A stretch of 64,000 bases of DNA from Parelaphostrongylus tenuis (GCA_019055375.1 JAHQIW010005918.1:62001-126000), one strand, 5' to 3'. Numbered from the stretch's first letter, positions 44,572 through 57,005 are shown. Notes: generated by a model from the letters alone, not told the origin. Numbers and translations are program-made.

Positions 44572-45739
44572 TTCTCGCTGTTAGAAAACTTTGTTTTGAA
44601 GTTCTAGTAATCATTCGAGAGCAAAAGCTTTGTTAATTTCAACAATGCGCTTCGCTTGAGAAATTTTTTCTTACGACGTTATAGCAGAGAAAGTTTTAAC
44701 TCGTTTCAGGTCTAGACTGATAAGCTTACGCGACTGAGGTGTGGGTTTGGTTATGGTTAGTTGATAGCTCAGATTTTGACAATGTGAATGCCAAATTTGG
44801 CTTTTGGAAAGATTTGCATAGATTGCTGCTAGGACGAAAAGAAGATCATGCTTGTCACTCAGATTATATAGCTCGTCGCTTAGATTCATAGCGGATTTAG
44901 CAGGCATTGTGAAAAACAAGGAAATTTGTTACCTATAGAACGATGAAGCAAAGCCTCCTTTACATCCTGATACAGAAAATCCAAGAATTCTGCCTAAACG
45001 GGAAAATTGGAAGAAATAACAAAAATCGCGTCTCTAGCATAACTAGCTTTTTCGGGGTGGCAGTCGAGCTCGCCGCGAGCAGCGCCACTCGAGATGAGCG
45101 CGGTTTCCCTACTTACCTGGAGAATCTTTCTAATTTTCAACTCCAGGTTTTTTACATTGGAACTGTAGAAGGGAATTTGTTCTATCGATCTTTAAGTACA
45201 AACCTCTTCTTATTTCACACTGTTGAAGTAGACTCGCTAGAAATTTCAAGAGACGAGCTAATAGTTTTGAGTGCAAACTTTGATATTTTTCCACTCGAAT
45301 AGTGCACTGTGAAAACTTCTTTGCATATTAAATCTCGCATTAAAATCAGCAAAATTTGGTCTAACGAAAGACATGAGTAATCCAAAGAAAGGCCACTCAA
45401 AGATTTTTGCTGAGCAAACGAATAAATTTGTAAGTGGAACATTATAAATTTTTTTGCTAGTACAACATATTAGAAAAAGTTTCTTGTAAGTCAAACACAT
45501 CGATGCCGCCGGGTTTCAAGATTTTGAATCCTATGTATAAGTTTGAGGAGAAAGTTTTTTGGTGAGTAACGCACTCAGAAACTCGTGCATCCAAATGCCT
45601 ACAAAAACATTCCTCCCCTACAGGTCAATTGGGCTCACCTGTAGCAGGTGCTCGGTCCCACTGTTATCAGAGTCTGGATACTCCGATACACGCGCACGGT
45701 GTATGGCGTTACACTAAATATCTCCTTGTCAACTTGAAA
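44572..45739. other. Gene-free stretch with family-D fragments
   Basis: ATCATTCGAGAGCAAAAGCT near 44611 is a family-D end. A 119-codon frame at 44943-45302 has no homology I recognise. It lies in repeat-like sequence and is not called as a gene. Confidence 0.4.
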
Positions 45740-46560
45740 AGAAACTTATTTGGTCATATAGAGAAACGATTCTTCTCTGTTTTCTGGCGACAAATGAAGA
45801 AACGGTTCCTGTCGCTGGACAAGAATTTTTCATAAATGCCGTTAATCATTCAAAAGGTGTCATCTCTCACTACTGCGCCACGTCTTTCTTTGTTGAAAGG
45901 ACTCTTTCGTGACGCTGTAGCAATCAGGATATAGTTTTGTTTTGTACCGGCAGTTTGTTTTCGATATCACTTCGGTGGGAGCACGAAAAGCATATGAATT
46001 TGTAGAGGAAATTTTGCAGCATTAGAGTCGTTATTTTGGTTTAGAGTTTTTTTTTTTCAAAGCGGAGAAAGGTCTCGAATTATATAACAAAAAGTGCACT
46101 CCACATATGTAACGCGTCAACGCGGCCGATCGATTGCGTTATGGAGTCGACGCGCATCATCCCCTTACCATCTCCTCTCTCCTCTGCCTATGCCCATTTT
46201 ACACTTTAGCCAAAAAGCAACGTTCAGTTTGTGAAAGTCGATCTCATTTTCCTTGCTAAATTGCATAAAGTGGTATTTCGACGAAGCAAGAATAACGTTA
46301 GTCAGCAAAACTAGCTATCGAATGGTAATCTTAAGTTGAGGGAAGAGCTCAGTCCTGCGAGAAATGTGGCCATATACGTGTGAAACAAAATTGTCTTCTT
46401 TCTGCTACTGCGTCAGAAAAGGAGATTTTCAAAAAACGGTTACATAGCCCAGTAGCCAGAGATTTAAGCTTTAGATTGACTACTAATAAAGCAATGGGAA
46501 GTCTTTGTCCAGCGAGAACGATGGTTTCTGCTTTGCCGCTAGAGAACTCGAAAGAACGCA
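45740..46560. mobile_element. Foldback element family D
   Basis: The left arm has GGCGACAAATGAAGAAAC, GCTGGACAAGAATTTTTCAT and TTAATCATTCAAAAGG. The right end near 46470-46520 (TAAGCTTTAGATTGACTACT, TTTGTCCAGCGAGAACG) is the diverged inverse. No coding capacity. Confidence 0.6.
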
Positions 46561-47371
46561 AAAAGAAACAACTTAATGTTAAAAGTAGAGGGATTCGCAG
46601 AGTGAAACAAACCGTGATACGAGTGAAATAAAGTAAAGTAAATACTAGTGTATAGTTACTTACCCGTCAATCATTGGGGCGACAGCCCATGACCGTGGGC
46701 AACAGACGCGCGAATGACGAATGAAAGCGGAGGATGGCCCGGTCGTAAGTAAATCAATACAGCACGCTTCGCGCACCGCGCGCGAAATCTGACTTGGAGC
46801 AGACTTACTAAATTGGATCGACAATTATATATGGAAGCTGTGTATCCATTCCTGTAAATGCTCCAATATTCCTATTGGGTTTCTATTTCAATTCTACAAT
46901 ACCTGTTATCACAATTTACTGTACGGATACTACTACTTCGGCAATCCCCTGTTTGATAGCTCAGATATCTTGATGTATATCTGTTTGGGGCGCCATGGCC
47001 GAGTGGTTGCGATGCTCGTTGCGGTGCGCGTGGAGTCATGCTCCACTCCGAACTCTCTGCGACAGTCAACAACAGCTTCCTATGGAACGCCACAGCAAAA
47101 CTATCCTTAAGAACGCAAGAAGACGCGGTCATCTACTATTTCTACGCCGTTCAAGAAGAGGACGAATACGAATTGAATGCTAAAAGTACTGGGATCCGCA
47201 CAGTGGAAAAAAAAACGCTGTACAACGGATCAAACATAGAGTTAAAGTGCTAAAGTATATTTGTCTAATTGTCTAGTTATTCATTCTATTGACTGCCGGA
47301 GAGTGTCGGTGGTGGAGCTCGGTTCTGCGCGCGCCGCGATGGTACAACCACTTGGCCACGGCGTCCCCCCA
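46561..47371. other. Gene-free stretch with a tRNA-like head
   Basis: GGCGCCATGGCCGAGTGG at 46989 is a tRNA-like A-box head followed by a short frame ending ELNAKSTGIRTVEKKTL. A diverged echo (LNVKSRGIRRVKQTV) near 46580 suggests repeat-derived sequence. No gene is called. Confidence 0.4.
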
Positions 47372-47677
47372 GCGCGTGTTGCGCAGTGGTTGGAGGTGCC
47401 CTGCGTCGCACACGAGGTCAATGGTTCGATCTCGCGCTCATGGCCCACCAAGCTATCCATCCCTCCGGGGTCGGTAAATTGGTACCAGGCAGGTCTCAGA
47501 CTTGTCTGGGAGGATAAGCAGCACTGACTCGGTTCAGCGGGAGGCCACCGCGAGTCATTGTAAAGGCCAGATATGCATTCAATCACCTCAAACAAAGTTA
47601 GAGATTGAAGTCGAATGCATGGCGCATCCCTAAGAGATTGATCAACGCCGAGAGTTTTATCCTTTATCCTTTATCCT
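47372..47677 (+). mobile_element. tRNA-derived SINE (family A), well-preserved copy
   Basis: Very similar to 18541-18846. Head AGCGCGTGTTGCGCAGTGG, B box GGTTCGATCTC, the same body landmarks, and a tail of TTTATCC units. Confidence 0.9.
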
Positions 47678-50484
47678 AGTTATTCAATCTTCTGTCTGTC
47701 TCTTCTTGTCTAACGTTTAACTATCTGACTATCCAACTAGCTAACTGTCTCCAACTGCCTAACTCTCTTTCTTCCTGTCTAATGTTTGACAGTATAATTG
47801 CTGATTGTCCACTGCTACATGAAACTGCGAAAATTTCTGACTTTTCCCTTGTTTTACTGCCCAGCCGTTCCAATGTATCTGTCGTCTAGCTCTGGCGTGT
47901 TTTTCTCATACAGTTTAGATATCCGCCAAGCTATTTGATTGCCTGTCTAGCCGTCTGAATACTTTACAGTCTATCAATTCGACTGTCTGCGCAACTACTT
48001 GCTCAATTGTACAACGTCTGAAACGGTTTTGCTGTCTAACCTGGACCTTTGTCCTAATGTCATTGAATTGAGGGAAAGGAACGACAATTCTTTCTGGCAA
48101 ATCAGTTAAAAGTAAACATACGTCTCGATTAAGCTCAGCGATCTGCCCATGGTTGTCTCATCGCTCGCAAGTAGTCGAAATAAGTAGTTTCGTCTAAAAG
48201 GAGAGCGGGAAGTTCTTCATGTCTTTCGAAAAAAGCAGGAGTAGTGAAGATCGAGGGGCTGAGATAATTGTTTATCTTATAAATCTCAAAATCACGTGTC
48301 TGGTTCTTGCACGTCTCTTATTTGATTTCTTCCCTCGCATGCCTCATGCTCAAAGGCAGATAAGAATCAATTTGTTATAATATCATAACCACTCATCTTG
48401 TTTGTCATTCTTAGTTACTAATACAACCACCAACAAAATTCCCAGTTAAGTAACATGTTGATGAGCAAGATCTTTTTGAGAAAATCTGAGACGATTACGA
48501 ATGCAACCATGCCAATTCAAGGTGCTATGGTGCGAAACTTTGGTATTGAAAATTGATGTATACTTGAGAACTCTCACAAGGTATTTGAAAAGTACTATGA
48601 TTTTTGACCAACCCTGGTCATATTGTACTAATAAAGGCAAAGTGCTGTGTTGTTCTGTACTTACACACTTAAATCTTTTTCCTTTCATCATCAAAAAAAT
48701 TATATGTTGTACCATTGGCGTATTATTACACGACATCCAGCTTTTAATGACTTTCATCTACATGTCAATAATCCACAGAACGAAAAAAAGAAACATGAAC
48801 ACATATAGCATAGAGTACAGAATAGTTCATAAGACTGCGGTATAGCGTACAAGAACTAAAAGAGCATCAGCAAAAACTCCTTAGCAAATCCATCGATTTT
48901 CTCCAAAAATATGAAGAATTTCTGCACTAGCAGTAAATTGGCACTTATCTCATCACCTTTCGCTTTTCTGCGACAATATCAAGTAAATGGTTGTTTGGAG
49001 TTTAGTCTACTACAACTTCTCAAAACATCGCCCTTGTTGAGAATAAATGAAGGAAAAACAGTGTAAAATGAACCTAAAGTGAAATCGTAAAGTGAAATTT
49101 AGTTTCAGAGCTATCATTTGGACAGCATGAATAATGCAATCATTTGTTTTGGGAAAAAGTGTTTTCAGAAAACCAAGTGACACATGCACCTTCGTTAAGT
49201 TACAATTAAGATGGTATTAGTGTTTCTAATGAGTAAATGGGGTACTCTGGGGCAAGCTCGAAGGACTCTGTTAAACGAAACAACTATAAGTTGGTCAACT
49301 ATCTTGTAATGGACTCATAGTGATACTGTGTTGTAGACGAAGATTATGAAACAACTGCTACTTAGAACTTAGATGGTCCGTCTTGACTAGTTGTGCGAAC
49401 CCAGCACATATTCCAAATGGTATATTGCTAATCGTGCGTATAATATTCCTTGGTTCTCGGACGTAACCTGCAAGGGTATTTCAGGCCTTCTTGATATCGG
49501 GTCCAAGAAATTGATTTCGGCGACGGATTCTCGCCCGGACTTCCTACTAGTTGATTCGCAGATGGTGTTAGGTCGACATGAAAAGCAGCGGTAGAAAAGA
49601 GAATCAACCGGCCGCTCACGGATAATGTACAAGCCAATCCTATGAAGCAATTGATAAAATATTTGATTACATTTAGCCTTCATCATTTGTTATTATGAGG
49701 ATTATCAATAAGGCCGGCTAGGTAGAGATATGTGAGGACAGGCTAGCGGTAATATCATTGTGGTGCCTTTTATTCGAAGTAAGTCGCTTTGATTAGGTCG
49801 AAGAGAACTCTTGGCTGGCAAGTAGTAATTAAACATTACTATTGAATGAATGGAAACATTCCGGTAATGTATGCCTTGTAATCCAGAGCCAAAAAATCGA
49901 TAAAACTCTTGGTGCAGGTCCATCTGAGGGAAGCGCCGTTCAATCTACTTTATCAGTCATCGTTTAAGCTGGTCAAGCATATTTCTGGCCGATGAACACG
50001 AGGAGGCGAATTGAAGGATAGGGCTGATCTCCGCACAGTAGGTAGAAACTCTAATGAAAGAAAAAATCCAATAAATTAGGAAATAGAAGGAAACATAGGT
50101 TACCTACCGTACACTGAGCAGGACGATATGTCCTGACCGCCTGCGATCGCCGAGTGAATGGTGAATGAACGCGTAACATCTCGTGATCGCAAAGAAGTTA
50201 ATACTGCAACAGCTTTGCGCCCGCATGCTCGAGCGGCCGGATTGGAGCAGGTTCGCTCATTCGACTCGAGGACTTCGTTTGGACACAACCTATTCATTCA
50301 TGAGACTGCTTAAATATCCTTATGTGATTTCTTATTCTATTGTGCACAACTCGTTATCATAACTTACTCTGAAAATACCGCCTTTTCTTATAGTCTCTTT
50401 TCTGAACGTTTGATTCTTTCGGGACGAATTATATTCATTTGGATATACAATTTCTGTAGGCCTTTCCTACAAGAAATATTATTT
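47678..50484. other. Gene-free stretch with CTGTCTAACT-like degenerate repeats
   Basis: From 47690 to about 48045 the sequence is rich in imperfect CTGTCTAACT-type decamers. The rest contains only short unsupported frames. A block at 50105-50280 shares GAATGGTGAATGAACG-like sequence with about 46660-46800. Confidence 0.4.
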
Positions 50485-53474
50485 TCGTAAGCTTTCAGCA
50501 ATCATTCAAAGTCTTTGGTCTGGCACTTTTGATATGTCTGGTTTGAAGAAGTCTTTCTTATGGCATTGTAGCAGCGACAACAATATTATGTTTCACACTC
50601 AGTTTGCTTCATTTGCTAGGCTAAAAACTGTGAATGGGTTCTCGCAAGATTATTAATGGTTAATTGATACCCCAAGTCTAGACAACTTTCATTCTAAATT
50701 TGGTTTTCCAGAAAAGGTCACCCAAAGTGATATCAGAGAACAAGGATGATCACGTTTCGTTCTCAAAGAAGTTGTCTCGACGTTTCAATTTCATAGCAAG
50801 TTTATTTGGCAGTGTGAAGCAAAGACAAAGTTTGTACTCATATAACGATGGAATTAAGTGTTTCATACAATTCCAATACAAAAAACCCAGTAAATTTTCT
50901 GCATCGCAGGAGAAATTTCCAAATAAGTAACAAAAATTGCTCGCCTCTTGAATGACTCAGTCTGCAGGGATTTTCATTACCCCTCGATAAGGTGCGCCAT
51001 TTGAAAGACGTGCGACTTTCGGTGCTTATCAGAAATTTTATCTTCGTTTCGAAAAGAAATTCACGTTTTTAATTAGAAATGTTGATTTGATTTCATTTAT
51101 CATTCTATAGGGTGCAAACTTTACTTTTGTTCCACGTTGAAAAATAAATCCGCCATAAAGTTCAAGCGACAGGCTGCCTACTTCGAGTGCGAAATGTGAT
51201 CTTCTTCCTGCTCCGACAGTGCTCTATGTGAACCTTTCTAAAACCGCCTTGAGTGAAATTTGCCAAGATTTGGACTATCAATTAACTGCCAGTGATCTAG
51301 CGAAAATCCTTCCACAAACTTCAGCCGAGCAAGCAAAAAAGTAACATTTCGCACCTAAAAGTGTGAAACATAATATTGTGCCCTGTTTTGATCCGCTTAA
51401 GAAAGCTTTTTTTCTAGTCGTTTTAAATTTTATTTTCAAAAGGGTCAATTTCTGCGCTGAAAGAGCAAAATTAACATCTTGTTTCTCATTCAAGCATTTC
51501 TTTTTTGACAACCAGCCGACTAACCAAATCTTAAAGATATCAATGATATATTTGATTTTTGGAACAAACTTTGAGTGCGGTGTCACATCTAAAACAGATT
51601 TGGCTTTCACAAAGCTGGATTATTTCCGCTATCACACATTCTTTTGATCCTTCAAAAAAAGACCCATTTTTAGTCGTTTTCAATGTTGAAGTAATCATTT
51701 TATAGCTTAAATCAGAAGAATGCGGATGGTATGTCATATTTTCGAAAAGGCTTTTTTGTTGCGCTGAAAGAACAGAAATACTATTTCGTTACTCACTTAA
51801 GTATCTCTCGCTAGAAGCCTTTTCTTTAGATCTAGTAACTGCCAGTCTCAGGGCGCTATGACAGCCAAAAGAAGAATAGATTTGCACTCGGCGCGCAAGG
51901 TGTGTCTTAACTAGAGAGGCTATGCATGTACCATCGCCAAAAGTCTGTGAATCGCACCAAAGTTTCATTCGAGTTCCTTTCCCGCGCAGATACTTGATTT
52001 TTAACTCGCCAGGGAACATGATTGCGCTATTTTGATATTTAGTAAAGTACAAAGGCCTGCAATTGAGGAAACTTGATCAAAGCGAGCAGAAACATCTGAA
52101 ACATATTTCATGTGCAGCGAAATGGTGTCGCTTGTTGCGCAATATTATTCGCATACAAGTGAAAGCGTGTTGGCTCAACCCTAATATGGCGAAATCTTGT
52201 CCATGTACCGCCAGAGCGTGGTGGCTTGAAACCGGTGCCCCGTTGAGCAAAAGTTAGAATTTTTTAGGCGCTATAGCGCAATAAAAGTACTTTTTGAAAA
52301 TAAAAACACTATCGGAATTGGCAAGACTTAGGCTATTAAATGATAGCTAAAAGTCTAGAAGGAAATCTTTTTTTGCGAAAATGTTCTAATGAGAACACAA
52401 TCTTATTCAGCCATATTGCAAACAAGTGCTACACCGGAATCTACGATATTTGTTCTATCGAATGATTACTAAAACTTAGAAACAACGAAAGTCGTGCGAG
52501 GGGTCGAAGAAAAGCGTGGAACATAGAAGTATTCCACTTCTGCAAAACTCAATCTTCTTTTGGCTGTTACAGCACACTAAAAGTCCGTTTTGAAAGATAA
52601 AAAGTATCAATGAAACCCATGAGACTTGACCTATCGATTAGATATTAAGAGCATGGAGAAATAGGTTTGTTAAGCGAGAAATATTTGAATGGGAAAAAAT
52701 GGTGCTTGTCCATTATAGGACGGCAAATGAAAAACTGATCCCATCCGAACAGGTGATTTTCTAGGAGTGTTGGTAATTATTCGAAAGTTTGAATCTCTGA
52801 CTACATCTACTTGTCGCCAGTTCTTCAGGAAACTTTTTCTTTGACGTCGTTACAGAAGGGAAGCCCTTGCGCTTGAAACACGCATTTTTTCCTGCAGAAC
52901 AGAGCTCTTCTTTGGACAGTTAGTAACCATTCGGTAGTGTATGATTCAAGGATTCCAACAATGCGCTCATTTTGTAAACGAGCGTTTCTCTGCAGTGTAG
53001 CAGGGAAAATAAGACCGAGTTGTGCACATTGGACTTGCTTGTTTACAGGGTAATTCACGGTCCGGTGATCTGACGGTCGCAGATTCAATGCGGCGGCCGC
53101 CACGACCAACTGATTGGTGCTTCGAAGAGGCGCGATATTTGTTATTCAGTTATGAAATGCTTGTCCGCTTCGAAAGACACTCTAGATTAGATACGTTTGT
53201 GTTGTCTCTCATACTATAGCTAAATCTCTACTAGTTTATGTGCATTTCGTGCTTTCAGCAAGAAAATCGTTGAATTGCGAGCCCGATGTTAAACATAATT
53301 TCATTTTGAATTTTACAGAGTTATAGAGGCTTTTTTTGAAAACCGACTATGTGCAGTTCTAGCCAGAAACTTAAGCTTTTCGAATGACTACTAACATTCC
53401 CATAAGAATGCTTGTTCATGCGAATGGAGTGGAATTTTCATTTGTTGCTTTATAGTGGACAAGAAGTAACAAAT
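50485..53474. mobile_element. Nested family-D foldback elements
   Basis: Family landmarks recur: GCAATCATTCAAAGTC near 50500, TATCGAATGATTACTAAAAC near 52457, GACGGCAAATGAAAAACTGA at 52721, AATTATTCGAAAGTTTGAA near 52774, and the inverse TTAAGCTTTTCGAATGAC near 53371. The 52720-53465 portion is one foldback comparable to that in PPIL2 intron 8. The remaining parts are overlapping fragments. A tRNA-like fragment lies near 53035-53110. Confidence 0.55.
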
Positions 53475-53665
53475 TTTTATGTACCTGATAATTATTTTTG
53501 GGCCAACATGTCATGTAGTTTTGTATGAGCACTCATAAAGCCCAATACATGTGTTTCGGTCTTGACAGCCTCGTCAGTTGGGAGTACCCCTCATCTCTGC
53601 GAATCCTCTCGGCCGTCCCCATCCCCTTACATGGATTAGGCGACGAAGTACAATTCACACGTGCC
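53475..53665 (-). mobile_element. Hammerhead-bearing repeat, truncated
   Basis: Starts with the family edge TTTTTGGGCCAACATGTCATG and runs through the ribozyme to GGATTAGGCGACGAAGTACA, where similarity fades. Confidence 0.65.
53540..53583 (-). ncRNA. Hammerhead ribozyme (copy 3)
   Basis: Minus strand: stem I strand TCCCAA, core CTGACGA, stem II opening GG/CC, GAAA, stem III ACACATGT, cleavage-site A, then TTGGGC. Stem I pairs A-T, A-T and three C-G. Relative to copy 4 the second pair has changed from G-C to A-T on both strands, a compensatory change supporting the fold. The upper part of stem II is imperfect. Confidence 0.65.
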
Positions 53666-54299
53666 ATCAAGTGATTTAAATCCAAGGAAAAGGGAAATAG
53701 CAATAAAAAGCCATCTTGAGGCAGTGTCCCGCTCAGCACGGCTAGTTATATACACAGATGAACACCATTTCATGTCGGTTTTTGGTCTGATTCTATTCAC
53801 GACACCATTAATTCCTATAAACCAAAAAAAAAAAAGAATCAAATCATGTTGATTTCCGTCTTCAAATTTGCTTATGAAGGAGAGAAGATGTGACGTGATA
53901 GAAAATAGAGGATCAGATTTCGGTAACTATATAGGACTGATACATTCAAAGTCTACAGTAATCAAACGGAAATTCGGAAAATAGAAACTAGTAACAAAGG
54001 AATGAGAAATAAATCTTAACAAAATATTCTTGTGATGAAAAATGTTGCTTGATTCGTTGAAAAAGCAATTTATATGCTAGAAATCTCAATGCTAGCACAA
54101 AACTGACCATGCTGATTCCGATAATTGATCGACAACTAGAACACTTGAGAAGTTCGCTGTTTGACAGAGTTACGTACTAGCCTTTAGTACATCGCCTTAC
54201 AGACATATTTAGCTATTACGAAATATTCTTTCAATTTTGAAGTGACGACAGTATACGAGACCGCTTTGCCTCGCTTTTATTGACTCAAAGAAATTTCTG
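53666..54299. other. Gene-free stretch
   Basis: No gene or recognisable repeat. Confidence 0.4.
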
Positions 54300-55480
54300 A
54301 CTAGGAGGCAGAAGCAGTCATAGAAGCTTTGAACAGCGAGAAGGACCTTCACTCACAGCACAGTTTTTTTTTGCGAGCTTTATACAGCTGCCATAACCAA
54401 AACATCTCCGTTTTGCATTGGATATTATTTTGAGAGGTTTATCAAAGCTACACTATCTCGTTAAAATCATCTCCTCCCTCAATCCGGAACGTCATGCCAG
54501 CATTGGAACGGGATATGGGAGTGAAAGTCGATGGTCGATAGTTATGTCATCTTCGCTTTGCAGTAATCATCTCTTTTATAACCAAGCCTTAGCCAGGTAG
54601 AACAACCGCTGAATGACTTCGGCAGCGCTTGTGGAAAGATTTATCTCCGACTAAAAGCTCTATAAGCTCTCGGCGTTGATCAATTCATGAGCGATGCGCC
54701 ACGCACTCGTCTTCAATTTTGAACTTCGTTTGAGGTGATTCAATGCATATTTGGCCTTTACAGTAACTCGCGGTGGCCTTCCGCTGATCCGAGTTAGTGC
54801 TGCTCATCCTCCCAGACAAATCTGAAACCTTTCTGGTACCAATTTACCGACACCGGAAAGATGGATGGCTTGGTGAGCCATAAGCGCTAGATCGAACTAT
54901 TGACCTCGGTGCGACGCAGAGTACCCTAACTACTGCACCACATGCGCTCCTCTCCGACTAACCCTCTAAAAAACTATATTTACGAGTGGATAAGCTTTGA
55001 ATGACTTGCTCAAGCGTAATGGAATAGCGAAGTCTGAAAGTCAATTTGTTGATGGACTTACCTCTAGAGTTAAGCAGGAGTAAGGATGGAGAAAGGCGAG
55101 AGAGAGAGAATCTTAGTGGAGCCAGGATAGAAGGTTACTCAGCGTTATCAATCACATAGTGGAAAGATCGTAGTTAGGTATATATCCCGCATCTCGCATT
55201 TGAGAGAAACTCGCTCCGATCTACATCAACGAGCAAAAGTCGTAGATGCAGTCCTACAGGCTGAACTATCAGGTGAAGCGGACGCAAAGGAGTTGTAACG
55301 ACTATGAACAAATGCCGTTCCCGACTGTATTATTCAGGATGTCAAACACATAGCAGGTATACCTTTAATTTGATAGTGAGAATTTTTCACGAAGAGCTCG
55401 GAAAAAGGATATGATGCTTAAAAATCACTTTAACAGGCGAAAGCTACTGGTTTACTCTTGCTGTAACAGGAAAAATAGAA
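54300..55480 (+). pseudogene. RTE reverse-transcriptase 3' relic, split by a SINE
   Basis: Collinear with 33.95-34.8 kb. Landmarks include GGGATATGGGAGTGAAAGTC, CATCTTCGCTTTGCAG (LRFAD region), GTGGAAAGATTTATCTCCG, ACCTCTAGAGTTAAGCAGGA (PLELSR) and ATCCCGCATCTCGCATTTGA (SRISHLRE). Heavily decayed. A SINE A copy sits at 54655-54950. Confidence 0.75.
54655..54950 (-). mobile_element. SINE family A with perfect 11-bp target duplication
   Basis: Minus-strand copy with tail CTCTCGGCGTTGATCAATT, body CAGTAACTCGCGGTGGCC, and head CTGCACCACATGCGCT (plus-strand reading). TCTCCGACTAA occurs at 54644-54654 and again at 54951-54961, exactly flanking it inside the RTE relic. This defines both ends and shows LINE-type integration. 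Confidence 0.92.
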
Positions 55481-56365
55481 GGCTTCTTGACGTTCTCTTG
55501 ACTAACTCGACGACCAATGAGACAACAGGCGATTCAGACTAAAAGTCCATCTTTGAAGATTTTGGCATCACAGTTATGGAAAAGAAAGGACAAAAATCAA
55601 ATTTTACTCGTTCGAAAGCAAGCTCGGTACCATAAAATAACAATATTACAGTGGGGAGCACAATGGTGTGCAGTTTTATGAAATCGAATGTCGGAATTTC
55701 GAAACATGAGGCGATACAGAAAATAAAAAAATTTGTCGTGCTGCCGTGAAAACTTCAATTTCAATCATTGCTAAAAGAAATAGATGGCTTAGAGTTTCGT
55801 ATAGGTAGAAATTTGCATATCCTAATAGGCAATCAAAAAACCCTAGTTCAATCGCACTGTAGAGCGCTTAAATCTCCCACTTCTCCAGGGTCGAGTGTTC
55901 GATACTGGGCTTGTAAGGAAAGAGTTTATTCCAGTTTACTAAATCTATAAACACCCTTATTAAGACCAAAGTGCTGCAAGCTACACAATATGTGACAATG
56001 AATAATTTTAAAAGAAAACGAAGCTTTTTATAAAATATACTGCAGATTGAAGTCTGTTATTCAAAAGTTCCGCTGCTAGTTGCAACTATTTTTGCCCCGG
56101 AGATTTTTGGAAGTCAAAACATATAGCCCGTTGCGTAATAATGTAACTTTGTTCTAGAAGAGACGAGTAATAAATAGTTAGCAAAGGAGCGTGAGCGTGA
56201 CGAATAGCGTCGTAGAAAAAGAAGACAATGCAGAAAGAAGATCGAAAAAATGACTGACCGAGCAGCTTCAACATGAGCCACGCCTAGTCATGGCTCGCCA
56301 CCAAACTGTGAAGTCCATAAGTGAAACACGTCGTGACTAAGAATGATATATTTTGCAAATAAAAT
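55481..56365. other. Gene-free stretch
   Basis: No gene or recognisable repeat. Confidence 0.4.
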
Positions 56366-56426
56366 CTAGTTACTTTCATATTATTTGAGCCAACTTGTCA
56401 TGTGGTCTGGTAAGTTTTCTTGTACA

Positions 56427-56471
56427 GCCCGATACACGCGCGTTTCGTCCTTACAGACTCCTCAGTCGGGC
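56427..56471 (-). ncRNA. Hammerhead ribozyme, intact core (copy 4)
   Basis: Minus strand: GCCCGA, CTGAGGA, stem II GTC/GAC around a 6-nt loop, GAAA, a CGCGCGTGT stem III, cleavage-site A, then TCGGGC. Stem I pairs over 6 of 6 positions with G-C at position 2. All invariant core bases are present. Confidence 0.8.
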
Positions 56472-56849
56472 AGAACCCGTCGTCTTTCGATATTTTTATA
56501 GTTAGTTCTTTCGGGAGCTCTGCTCCCTTACAGAGAGTCATCGAAGTCGAACGCTTTACACTCTATGTTAAGCGAAAATTTCACCTAACACGGAGTGTTT
56601 GCGCACTCCATTGCTCGTTGGCTGGCATTTTTATAATACCTTTATTTCGAGTGCTTTATAAAGACCACACTCAAATTTTAATAGATCCTTTCGTTATTAT
56701 TTGAGCCAACTTGTTAGTGTTAGCACTCTGTGTTAGGTGAAAATTTCCCTTCACATAGAGTGTAAAACGTTCGTCTTCGATGACTCTCTGTAAGGGAGCA
56801 GAGCTCCCAAGAGAAGTGACTATAAAAATACCGAAAAACGAAGGGTTCT

Positions 56850-56892
56850 GCCCGACTGACGAGTCTGTAAGGACGAAACACGTGTATTGGGC
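56850..56892 (+). ncRNA. Hammerhead ribozyme, intact core (copy 5)
   Basis: Plus strand, type I order: stem I 3' strand GCCCGA (56850-56855), CTGACGA (56856-56862), stem II GTC/GAC (56863-56865 with 56872-56874) with loop TGTAAG, GAAA (56875-56878), palindromic ACACGTGT, cleavage-site A (56886), then stem I 5' strand TTGGGC (56887-56892). The expected cut follows GTA. Every invariant base is in place. Confidence 0.88.
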
Positions 56893-57005
56893 TGTACAAG
56901 AGACCCATACCAGACCACATGACAAGTTGGCTCAAATAATAATGAAAGGATCCATTGAAATTTGAGCGTGGTCTTATAAAGCACTCGAAATAAAGGTATT
57001 ATATG

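Larger units (their letters stand above)
56366..57005. mobile_element. Inverted pair of hammerhead-bearing repeats
   Basis: One unit starts at ATTATTTGAGCCAACTTGTC (56380) and its own start recurs at 56696, 316 nt later. From there the second copy runs in inverse orientation and ends TTGGCTCAAATAATAATG near 56940. Two ribozymes point outward in opposite directions. Confidence 0.8.

Noticed and set aside
44943..45302. 119-codon plus-strand frame
   Set aside because: Located in repeat-like sequence next to family-D fragments, with no recognisable domain or splice pairing.
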